32,438 nucleotides of DNA from Novosphingobium sp. 17-62-19. Its GTDB lineage: Bacteria > Pseudomonadota > Alphaproteobacteria > Sphingomonadales > Sphingomonadaceae. Made by a program: the position numbers and the translations under genes. The stretch covers positions 1 to 32,438 of the forward strand of contig NZ_NCII01000061.1 of the NCBI RefSeq assembly GCF_002256775.1, read 5' to 3'. Each line of letters opens with the position of its first letter. Position 1 is the first letter of the stretch. Positions 23,240 to 30,809 of the stretch are shown here, piece after piece. The notes under the pieces are model-generated. The model had not been told where the DNA came from. It made no database searches and saw nothing but the letters and a program-made list of their open reading frames with translations.

Positions 23240-25576
23240 TTACTGGAACTTGGCGCGCAGGCTCACGCCGAAGTAGCGGTCGGCGTCGCGCGGGATCTGC
23301 AGGCGCTGGCCGGCGCTGACGTTGAGCAGCGCGTAGGACTTGTCGGTGATGTTCCGTGCCAGGAACGTCAGGCGATAGAGATCATCCGCGTCCGAGAAGC
23401 CCACCGAAGCGTTCCAGATGCCATAGGCGTCAATCGGGCCACTCTCGCCAAGGTCGGAGAACTGCTTGCCGACATGGCGGAAGTCGGTGTCGAGGTAGAG
23501 CTTCACGCTGCCCAGATCCCGTTCGTAGCTGCCGCCCAGCGTGTAGGTGAACTTCGGGGCCAGCGGCAGGCGCGTGCCGTTGCGGGCGTCGGGCGCGTTG
23601 GTGTCGGGGTTCGGGTTGAACTTCAGCACCTTGGCATCGGCATAGGCGGCGCTTGCGCGCAGCGTCAGCCCGTTCACCGGCACGGCCAGCAGATCGGCTT
23701 CGAAGCCCTTGCTGCGCACAGAACCGGCGTTGGTCAGGTTCGAAACGACCGCACCGTTGAGAAGCACGAAGTTGTTCGCCTGGAAGCCGTTGTAGGTGAC
23801 GGTGAAGGCCGAAGCGTTGAACTGCACGCGGTTATCGAGGAACTGCGACTTCAGGCCGATTTCGAAGGCGTCAGAGGTTTCCTCGTCGATCGGAATGGCG
23901 TTGGTCGGTGCGGTGTGGTTGAAGAACACGTTGAACGCCGGACCCTTGTAGCCACGTGTGTAGCTACCGTAGAGCATCACGTCGTCCGACGGGGTGAACT
24001 GCAGCACGGCGCGGCCCGAGAGATTGCCGTTGCTGCTTGAACCGGCAGAAGTGTTGGTGCCATTGCCGCCCGAAGCCAGCGTGCCGCCTGCGGGAGCGCC
24101 CGAAACGCCGGGGCCGGTAGCGGGAAGGCCGGTGGTGGCATTCACGCCCGGTGCGCGGGTGTGCGTGTAGTCCAGCTCATCCTTCGTATAACGCAACCCG
24201 CCGGTGAGCGAGATCATGTCGCTGAAACGATAGGTGGCTTGGCCGAACACCGCGTAGTTACGCGATTGCACGTCGCTGAACGATGTGGCCGTGGGGAACA
24301 GGGTGTTGACCGTGTCTGCCGTGTTGCAGGGCCGTGCGCCAGTTACCGGATCGACGGGCAGGGTGGAGGTGTTGCAGGTGATGTTGCGGCGGGTGAAGTC
24401 CTGCTGGTTGTTCGATCCCCAGGCAAACGCGCCTACCTGATAGAAGAACGGCTGCGTCTGGTCAGAGGCAAGCCGCACTTCGAGGCTGAGTTGCTGGGTG
24501 CGCACTTCGCCGTTGTCATGCAATTCGCCGGTGCCGACGATGGCACGGGGGAGGAAATCGCCCTCACGCACTTCTTCGTTCTGCCAGTTGCGATAGCCTG
24601 CGATCACGCTGAGCGAGTGGCTATCGAACACGTCGAAATCACCCGATGCGGTGAGGCTCCACTGACGGTCCTTGGTCTGCGTGACGAGGTTGTGGTTGAC
24701 AGTGCGCTGGTCCAGCCCTTGCGCCACACCGCCTGGCAGGCCGAGTTCGGCATCCAGCACCGCGCCACGGCTGACCGTGGTGACGTCGGCGCAGCAATCG
24801 TCATTGGCCTTGAAATAGTCCGCGATCAGGCGAAAGCGCGAGGTGCCGTTTTCGTAGTCGAGAATGCCGCGTGCGCCGTAGTGTTCGTAACCGTTGACCT
24901 TTTCATTGCGGCCGCCGAACACGTTGGTGATGTTGCCATCATAGTTGCCGTAAAACCCGGTCACGCGGGCGCTGAGGCCTTCACCCAAAGGACCGGAAAC
25001 GGCACCGCGCAGGCGGTATTCCTCATCTTCGTAGTATTCTGCGCGGACTTCACCTTGCAGCGTATCGGTGCCGCCCTTCGACACGATGTTGACGAGGCCT
25101 GCCGAGGCGTTCTTTCCGAAAAGGGTGCCTTGCGGGCCGCGCAGCACTTCAAGGCGCTGTGCGTCAACGAGGTCCATGAAGGCCTGGCCCGAACGGCTGA
25201 GCACCACGCCATCGACCACGGTGGAAACGCTGGGTTCGGCGGCGACCGAAAAGGTGATCGTGCCCACGCCGCGCATCACGATGGCGCTGTTGGCGCTGGT
25301 GGTGCCTTTGCGAAACGTGACCGAGGGGACGAGCTGGGTCAGCCCTTCAAGGCTGGTGACGCCGCTCGATTCGAGGCGGTCTGCCGTGATCGCGGTGATA
25401 GCGATTGGCACGTCCTGCACGTTTTCCGCCACCTTCTGCGCGGTGACGACGATTTCGCTGATGCCGCCGGTTTCTTCGGCCGCTTCCTGCGCATTTGCGT
25501 GGCCCGCGAAGGCGAACGACAAGGCGCTGGCAGATAGGGCCAAGGCGCGCACGGACGGACGGTGGGTGAATTTCAT
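23240..25576 (-). CDS. TonB-dependent receptor, candidate sulfoquinovosyl-glycerol / sulfolipid-fragment receptor
   Basis: This is a 778-aa outer-membrane receptor with a signal peptide ending FAFAGHANAQEA. The TonB box is in the form ISEIVVTAQKVAENVQDVPI, followed by a plug (RGVGTITFSVAAEPSVSTVV and LEVLRGPQGTLFGKNASAG) and a beta-barrel closing with SLRAKFQ. The IVVTAQ...RGPQGTLFG type is the FecA/PupB-like group abundant in sphingomonads, where many members carry organic compounds other than siderophores. ATG 25576 follows GGGAGAG. The gene is divergent from the GH31 operon with a shared 161-base promoter region, which makes joint control and a role in importing the GH31 substrate likely. 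It differs in type and length from the receptor at 7582-10449. Confidence 0.93.
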   Translation of the reverse strand: MKFTHRPSVRALALSASALSFAFAGHANAQEAAEETGGISEIVVTAQKVAENVQDVPIAITAITADRLESSGVTSLEGLTQLVPSVTFRKGTTSANSAIVMRGVGTITFSVAAEPSVSTVVDGVVLSRSGQAFMDLVDAQRLEVLRGPQGTLFGKNASAGLVNIVSKGGTDTLQGEVRAEYYEDEEYRLRGAVSGPLGEGLSARVTGFYGNYDGNITNVFGGRNEKVNGYEHYGARGILDYENGTSRFRLIADYFKANDDCCADVTTVSRGAVLDAELGLPGGVAQGLDQRTVNHNLVTQTKDRQWSLTASGDFDVFDSHSLSVIAGYRNWQNEEVREGDFLPRAIVGTGELHDNGEVRTQQLSLEVRLASDQTQPFFYQVGAFAWGSNNQQDFTRRNITCNTSTLPVDPVTGARPCNTADTVNTLFPTATSFSDVQSRNYAVFGQATYRFSDMISLTGGLRYTKDELDYTHTRAPGVNATTGLPATGPGVSGAPAGGTLASGGNGTNTSAGSSSNGNLSGRAVLQFTPSDDVMLYGSYTRGYKGPAFNVFFNHTAPTNAIPIDEETSDAFEIGLKSQFLDNRVQFNASAFTVTYNGFQANNFVLLNGAVVSNLTNAGSVRSKGFEADLLAVPVNGLTLRASAAYADAKVLKFNPNPDTNAPDARNGTRLPLAPKFTYTLGGSYERDLGSVKLYLDTDFRHVGKQFSDLGESGPIDAYGIWNASVGFSDADDLYRLTFLARNITDKSYALLNVSAGQRLQIPRDADRYFGVSLRAKFQ

Positions 25577-25737
25577 GGTGTCTCTCCCTGCAAAAAGCGG
25601 CCTTCCAAGGGTAGTCATGCTCCCTCGTCGATCGGCCGCGATTGACCCTTGATCTGCTATGACTGTCTCGATATGTCAAGCGGTGTCAGAAAAACGGACA
25701 GCACCTGCGGCCAATTGGTCACGGTAGGGCTGCCGGG
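25577..25737. promoter_or_regulatory. Divergent promoter region of TonB receptor and sulfoquinovosidase operon
   Basis: A plausible plus-strand promoter is TTGATC (25649-25654) and TATGTC (25672-25677) with a 17-base spacer. On the minus strand a consensus TTGACA lies at 25679-25674, so the two promoters would overlap. Candidate operator sequences are the CCAATTGG palindrome (25711-25718), TGTC-N9-GACA (about 25684-25700), and the words CGATTGACCC and GCGGTGTCA shared with the 21389-21517 region. The LacI protein encoded in the operon is the likely binder. Confidence 0.45.
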
Positions 25738-27762
25738 ATGAGGAAAACGCCTTTGGAACTGCGGCTGGTGGCCGGAATGGATGGGTTCGAACTCCGATTC
25801 GGGGATCGGTTGGTGCTGCGTCACACGCAGTCCTGTCCTGCGGTGGTCATGGCGCGTGGAAATTCTGAAGTGCTGATGTATCGGGGTAACTTCCGCATCG
25901 GCGACAACCCTCATGGAGAAATCGTCCCTGTGGGCTGGCGTGAAAGCACTGGCGGCATTGTCCTGCTGGATGGTGACGTGATCGTCGCACGTCTTGCAGT
26001 TGAACAGACCGCCTTGACCGTCAGTGCGCTGGTGCCCGGATATGACCGTTTGCGGGTGCGGTTCCATGCTGAATCCGGCGAGTGCGTCTGGGGCGGGGGC
26101 GAGCAGATGAGCTACCTTGCGCTGAACGGCCGCAGCTATCCGATCTGGACGAGCGAGCCGGGGGTGGGGCGTGACAAGTCCACCGAACTCACCCAGCGCA
26201 TGGACGCCGAGGGTATGGCGGGTGGCGATTACTGGAACACCAACTATCCGCAGCCCACGTTCCTGACCTCGCGCTGGCTGGCGGTGCATCTTGATGCGAG
26301 CTGTTACAGTGTGCTCGACTTCACCGATCCGGCGTTTCATGCGGTGGATGTGTGGAGCGGCGCGGCGCGGTTTGAAGTGTTCGGCGATACCGGGCCGCAA
26401 GGGTTGGTCTCGCAGCTTTCCGCACGTTTTGGCTGTCAGCCTGAATTGCCCGATTGGGCCATCGGCGGCGCGATTGTCGGGCTGAAATCGGGTGGAAGTA
26501 GCTTCGACCGTCTGGAGAAGTTCATTGAAGCGGGCGTTGCCGTATCTGGCCTGTGGTGTGAAGACTGGGCAGGTGTGCGCGAAACGAGCTTTGGTCGACG
26601 CCTGTTCTGGGACTGGCACAGCGGTGCGCGCAGTGCAGAGCGCCATCCCGATCTGGCGGCGCGCATTGCGGCGCTGAACGCACGGGGTATTCGCTTTCTT
26701 GCTTATGCCAACCCCTATATCGCGGTGGACGGTGACCTGTATGAGGAAGCACGCGCGGGCGGACATTTCTGCCTGCGGACCGACAGCGATGAGGTGTACC
26801 TCGTTGATTTCGGTGAGTTCGACTGCGGCGTGGTCGATTTTACCCGCGCTGAAACACGTGCCTGGTTTGCCGAGCGTATCCTTGGGCGTGAAATGCTCGA
26901 CATCGGCATTTCGGGCTGGATGGCCGACTTTGGCGAATACCTGCCGACCGATCTACGCCTCGCCGATGGTTCCGATCCGATGGACGCGCACAACCGCTGG
27001 CCGGTGCTGTGGGCGCAGGTCAATGCCATGGCGCTGGAATCACGCGGCAAGACGGGCGATGCACTTTTCTTCATGCGCGCTGGGTTTTCGGGCGTGCAAG
27101 GCTATTGCCCGCTACTGTGGGCGGGCGACCAGTCGGTTGATTTTACGCGCCACGATGGCATCGGCACGGTCATCACCGGCGCGCTTTCGGCAGGATTGGT
27201 GGGCAATGCCTACAGCCATTCGGACTGCGGCGGCTACACCTCGCTCCACGGCAACGTACGCACCGCCGAACTGATGCAGCGCTGGTGTGAACTCGCCGCC
27301 TTCGCACCGGTCATGCGCAGCCATGAGGGCAACCGCCCTGACGACAACCTGCAGTATGACAGCACGCCTGAACTGCTAGCTTGTTTCGCCCGATGGAGCC
27401 GGGTTCACGCGCACCTTGCACCTTATGTCCGCCACCTTTGTGAAGAAGCCAGCGTGCGCGGCTTGCCGGCACAACGTCCGCTGTTCCTGCACTACCCGCA
27501 GGAAACCGCGCTCTTTACGGTGCAGGACCAGTTCATTTACGGTGCCGATCTGCTGGTGGCACCGGTGATCGAGGAAGGGGCTGCGTCGCGCCGGGTCGTC
27601 CTTCCGGGGACCGAAACGTGGCGAAATTGCTGGACGGGTGAGGACTTTGCCCCCGGCACGCATGAAATTCCTGCTCCGATCGGTCAGCCACCTGTATTCT
27701 ACCGACCGGACAGCGCGTTCGCGCCACTGTTCGAAGGATTGAAGGGTGTGCTGGAAGCATGA
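25738..27762 (+). CDS. GH31 sulfoquinovosidase (YihQ/SmoI type, KERW variant)
   Basis: The enzyme hydrolyses alpha-sulfoquinovosides such as sulfoquinovosyl glycerol to sulfoquinovose. The 674-aa protein has no signal peptide, so it acts in the cytoplasm. It aligns with E. coli YihQ (from memory) at nucleophile Asp397 in GWMADFGEYLP (YihQ D405), acid/base Asp464 in WAGDQSVDF (D472) and His529 in MRSHEGNRP (H537). The sulfonate-recognition residues are Lys250 (GLKSGG), Glu275 (WCEDWAG), and Arg288 and Trp291 (GRRLFW): the KERW set reported for the Agrobacterium enzyme rather than the QQRW set of E. coli. Few GH31 enzymes have these residues, so the call is specific. The stop overlaps the regulator ATG (ATGA). 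It heads a five-gene operon. Confidence 0.93.
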   Translation: MRKTPLELRLVAGMDGFELRFGDRLVLRHTQSCPAVVMARGNSEVLMYRGNFRIGDNPHGEIVPVGWRESTGGIVLLDGDVIVARLAVEQTALTVSALVPGYDRLRVRFHAESGECVWGGGEQMSYLALNGRSYPIWTSEPGVGRDKSTELTQRMDAEGMAGGDYWNTNYPQPTFLTSRWLAVHLDASCYSVLDFTDPAFHAVDVWSGAARFEVFGDTGPQGLVSQLSARFGCQPELPDWAIGGAIVGLKSGGSSFDRLEKFIEAGVAVSGLWCEDWAGVRETSFGRRLFWDWHSGARSAERHPDLAARIAALNARGIRFLAYANPYIAVDGDLYEEARAGGHFCLRTDSDEVYLVDFGEFDCGVVDFTRAETRAWFAERILGREMLDIGISGWMADFGEYLPTDLRLADGSDPMDAHNRWPVLWAQVNAMALESRGKTGDALFFMRAGFSGVQGYCPLLWAGDQSVDFTRHDGIGTVITGALSAGLVGNAYSHSDCGGYTSLHGNVRTAELMQRWCELAAFAPVMRSHEGNRPDDNLQYDSTPELLACFARWSRVHAHLAPYVRHLCEEASVRGLPAQRPLFLHYPQETALFTVQDQFIYGADLLVAPVIEEGAASRRVVLPGTETWRNCWTGEDFAPGTHEIPAPIGQPPVFYRPDSAFAPLFEGLKGVLEA

Positions 27763-28772
27763 GCGAGCGGTCAAACATTCGGGACGTGGCGGCCAAGGCG
27801 GGAGTGGCGGTGAAAACCGTCAGCCGCGTGCTGAACGGGCATCCCTATGTCAGCGCCGATACCAAAGCGCGTGTCGAAGAAGCGATGCGCGCGCTCGATT
27901 TCCGGCCGAGCGTTGCAGCGCGCATTCTTTCAGGTGCAAAGTCGAACCAGATCGCGCTGATTTACGACAATCACAGCCCGTACTACATGTTCCAGATCCA
28001 GACCGGCTGCTGGGACTTCTGCCGCGCAAACAACATCCGCCTGCTGGCCCAGCCTGTCGATGTGGCTGATCCGCAAGTGGGAGAGCAGGTGCGCGGGCTG
28101 GTGAGCGAAACCCATGTAGACGGGATCATCCTGTCTTCTCCTGTGACCGATTGCGACCCGGTGCTGCGCGCGCTGGAGGCGATGGACATTCCCTTCGTGC
28201 GCATATCGCCCGGCACCAATCACGCGCTGACCAGTTCGGTGTTCATGGACGATGCGCAGGCAGCGGACGATATGACCACGCATCTGATCAACGCAGGGCA
28301 CCGCCGCATCGGCTTTATCAAGGGCCACCAGAACCACATGGCTTCGGACGATCGACTGTTCGGTTATCGTCGTGCGCTGGACCGGGCGGGGATTTCCTAC
28401 GACCCGGTGCTGGTGTGTGATGGCGAGTTCGATTTCGATTCCGGCACGCGCGGCGGCAATGCACTGCTCGATCTGCCCAACCGACCCACTGCGATCTTCG
28501 CGTCGAACGACGATATGGCGGCGGGCGTGCTGGCCATTGCGCATGATCGCGGGATCAATGTGCCGGCAGAGCTTTCCGTTGCAGGCTTTGACGACACCAC
28601 GCTTGCCCGCACGGTCTGGCCTCCGCTGACCACGATCCATCAGCCGATGATCGAACTGGCGCGCACGGCCACCGAAATTCTCATTGCGGGCGGCGATATT
28701 TCCCACCGTCGTCTGCCTCATACTCTCGTAGAGCGCGCATCGGTCGCGCCGCCACACAGGACTGTTTCATGA
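27759..28772 (+). CDS. LacI-family regulator of the sulfoquinovose operon
   Basis: The 337-aa protein has an N-terminal LacI helix-turn-helix (NIRDVAAKAGVAVKTVSRVL), a hinge (FRPSVAARILSG) and an effector-binding domain with SNQIALIYDN, GHRRIGFIKGH, TAIFASNDDMAAGVLAIA and LSVAGFDDTTLARTVWPPLT. It overlaps both neighbours by ATGA, so it is made with the enzymes it presumably controls. The likely inducer is sulfoquinovose or its glycoside, and the likely operators are in the divergent promoter at 25577-25737; both are inferences. It is clearly distinct from the regulator at 13862-14941. Confidence 0.92.
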   Translation: MSERSNIRDVAAKAGVAVKTVSRVLNGHPYVSADTKARVEEAMRALDFRPSVAARILSGAKSNQIALIYDNHSPYYMFQIQTGCWDFCRANNIRLLAQPVDVADPQVGEQVRGLVSETHVDGIILSSPVTDCDPVLRALEAMDIPFVRISPGTNHALTSSVFMDDAQAADDMTTHLINAGHRRIGFIKGHQNHMASDDRLFGYRRALDRAGISYDPVLVCDGEFDFDSGTRGGNALLDLPNRPTAIFASNDDMAAGVLAIAHDRGINVPAELSVAGFDDTTLARTVWPPLTTIHQPMIELARTATEILIAGGDISHRRLPHTLVERASVAPPHRTVS

Positions 28773-29683
28773 GCGAATTGCAATTGCCACCTGCTTTCCG
28801 TCCTCTTGGCAAGAGCGACATTGCTGTGTCGCCTATTGCATGGGGCATGTGGCGGCTGGCCGAGGATGGGCGCAGCGCTGCTGATGCGGCAAAGCTGGTC
28901 CATGCCGCGCTGGATGCCGGGATCAACTTCCTTGATACTGCCGATATTTACGGGTTCGACGGCGCGGGCGGCTTTGGCGATGCCGAGGCGTTGTTGGGCC
29001 AAGTGCTGGCGGCCGAACCTGCGCTGCGTGAGCGGATGGTATTGGCCACCAAGGGCGGCATCCTGCCCCCGCTGCCCTATGACCAGAGCGCTGACTATCT
29101 GCGCAAGGCCATCGAGGATTCACTCACACGCCTGAAGGTGGACGTGATCGACCTGTGGCAGATCCATCGCCCGGATATTCTTGCTCATCCGCAGGAAGTG
29201 GCGCGCGTGCTGGACGATGCTGTCGCTTCGGGCAAAGTTCGGAAGTTGGGTGTGTCGAACTTCACGATGCCGCAGCTCGCCGCGCTCAATCATTTTCTGG
29301 GCGAGAAGCTGGTCACGACGCAGCCGGAAATCAGCCCGCTGCGGATCGATTGCTTCGAAAACGGCGAACTGGATCAGGCGATGATGATGGGCCTGACGCC
29401 GATGGCATGGTCGCCGCTGGGTGGGGGCCGTCTCGCCTCGCCCGAAACTGCGCGGGACATTGCCGTGGCCGAGGCGCTCGACGTGGTGGCGCAGGCACAG
29501 GGCGTTTCGCGCACTGTTGCGGCCTATTCATGGCTGATGGCGCACCCGGCGGGGATCATCCCGATCATCGGATCGCAAAAGGCTGAGCGGATTGCCGAGG
29601 GTGCGCAGGCGCTCACGGTGCAGTGGACACGTACAGATTGGTACGCCGTGCTGGTTGCGGCGCGGGGCGAGCGGCTCCCGTAA
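28769..29683 (+). CDS. smoB: Aldo/keto reductase, SmoB-like (6-oxo-glucose reductase candidate)
   Basis: This 304-aa (alpha/beta)8 NADPH-dependent reductase has the complete catalytic tetrad: Asp56 and Tyr61 in FLDTADIYG, Lys95 in VLATKGG and His133 in LWQIHRPD. Cofactor-binding segments are LGVSNFTMPQL, the AWSPLGGGRL loop and PIIGSQKAERI. In the sulfo-SMO pathway SmoB reduces 6-oxo-glucose, the product of sulfoquinovose desulfonation, to glucose. Its position directly before the SsuD-like monooxygenase and after the sulfoquinovosidase supports that role; by sequence alone it is a general aldo/keto reductase. It starts within the lacI stop (ATGA) and ends 37 bases before the monooxygenase. 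Confidence 0.85.
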   Translation: MSELQLPPAFRPLGKSDIAVSPIAWGMWRLAEDGRSAADAAKLVHAALDAGINFLDTADIYGFDGAGGFGDAEALLGQVLAAEPALRERMVLATKGGILPPLPYDQSADYLRKAIEDSLTRLKVDVIDLWQIHRPDILAHPQEVARVLDDAVASGKVRKLGVSNFTMPQLAALNHFLGEKLVTTQPEISPLRIDCFENGELDQAMMMGLTPMAWSPLGGGRLASPETARDIAVAEALDVVAQAQGVSRTVAAYSWLMAHPAGIIPIIGSQKAERIAEGAQALTVQWTRTDWYAVLVAARGERLP

Positions 29684-29720
29684 CAGAAGACTTGCGCCCG
29701 CCGTGAAAAGGAGAGGCAAG

Positions 29721-30809
29721 ATGGCCGAACAGAATTGCGAGATCGCCTGGTTCTCGGCACTGTGCGACGATGATTACGAATTCCTGGGCGTGCCGGACAA
29801 ATACCTGCAATCAAGCTGGGAGCATTGCCGCAACATCGTGATGCGCGCCGAAGAAGGCGGGTTCGACAATATCCTGCTGCCATCGGGTTATAGCCTTGGG
29901 CTGGATACGACTGCCTTTGCCGCTGCTGTCGCCACTCAAGTGCGCCGGATCAAGCTGCTGTGGGCTACGCGCATGGGCGAGGACTGGCCGCCACAACTGG
30001 CACGTCGCATCGCCACACTGGACCGCATCCTCGGGCCGAATGCAGCAGGCACAGGCGGTCGGCTGAACGTCAATATCATCTCATCCGACATGCCGGGTGA
30101 GACGATTGCCAGCGGCCCGCGCTATGCCCGTGCGACCGAGATCATGAAGATCGTGCGCACGCTGCTGAACGGGGAATCGCTCGATTTTCAGGGGGAGTTC
30201 TACAAGCTCAAGCTGGATCCCCCACGCATCAGCACGCTTTCAGGCAAGTGTCCCGCGTTCTACTTCGGCGGGTTGAGCCACGATGCGCGCGAATGTGCGG
30301 CAGAGGCGAGTGACGTCTACCTGATGTGGCCCGACACGATGGACAAGGTGCGCGAAACCATCGCCGACATGAAGGCGCGCGCCGCAAACTATGGCCGTAC
30401 GCTGAAGTTCGGCTACCGCGTCCATGTGATCGTGCGCGAAACCGAGGACGAGGCGCGGGTCTATGCCGACCGTCTGCTGTCCAAGCTGGACGACGAGGCA
30501 GGCAAGGCGATCCGTGAGAAATCACTGGATGCCAAGAACTTCGGCGTGCAGCGCCAGCAGGAACTTCGCGGCGCGGCCGATGGTGATGGCTTTGTGGAAG
30601 AAAACCTGTGGACTGGCATCGGTCGTGCTCGGTCAGGCTGCGGTGCGGCAATTGTCGGCACGCCCGATCAGGTGTTGGCCAAGTTGCGCGCCTATCAGGC
30701 AGAGGGGATCGAGGCGTTTATCCTGTCAGGCTATCCGCACGCGCAGGAGGCTGATCTGTTTGCCCGCCATGTGCTGCCGCATATCCAGCACGGGCCGCTG
30801 GATATCTGA
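29721..30809 (+). CDS. smoC: SsuD/SmoC-like FMNH2-dependent monooxygenase, sulfoquinovose desulfonation
   Basis: This 362-aa bacterial-luciferase-like TIM barrel is related to alkanesulfonate monooxygenase SsuD. Residues important in SsuD are kept: Trp203 (YLMWPDT; SsuD W196), Arg233 and His235 (FGYRVHVIVRET; R226, H228), Arg304 (GRARSGCG; R297) and Tyr338 (FILSGYPH; Y331). SsuD Cys54 is replaced by Leu59. In a sulfoquinovosidase operon the best reading is SmoC: oxygen-dependent cleavage of sulfoquinovose to sulfite and 6-oxo-glucose. It requires reduced FMN, and no reductase gene (smoA) is seen in this window. ATG 29721 has AAGGAGAGG upstream. The stop shares one base with the glpD ATG. Confidence 0.88.
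   Translation: MAEQNCEIAWFSALCDDDYEFLGVPDKYLQSSWEHCRNIVMRAEEGGFDNILLPSGYSLGLDTTAFAAAVATQVRRIKLLWATRMGEDWPPQLARRIATLDRILGPNAAGTGGRLNVNIISSDMPGETIASGPRYARATEIMKIVRTLLNGESLDFQGEFYKLKLDPPRISTLSGKCPAFYFGGLSHDARECAAEASDVYLMWPDTMDKVRETIADMKARAANYGRTLKFGYRVHVIVRETEDEARVYADRLLSKLDDEAGKAIREKSLDAKNFGVQRQQELRGAADGDGFVEENLWTGIGRARSGCGAAIVGTPDQVLAKLRAYQAEGIEAFILSGYPHAQEADLFARHVLPHIQHGPLDI

Noticed and set aside
24161-25537. 458-codon open frame on the plus strand opposite the second TonB receptor
   Set aside because: It is antisense to a well-supported receptor gene, has no family features and no ribosome-binding site.
25657-26766. 369-codon open frame on the minus strand opposite the sulfoquinovosidase
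   Set aside because: It overlaps the GH31 coding sequence and the divergent promoter, and its His/Arg/Pro-rich translation is typical of a shadow frame.
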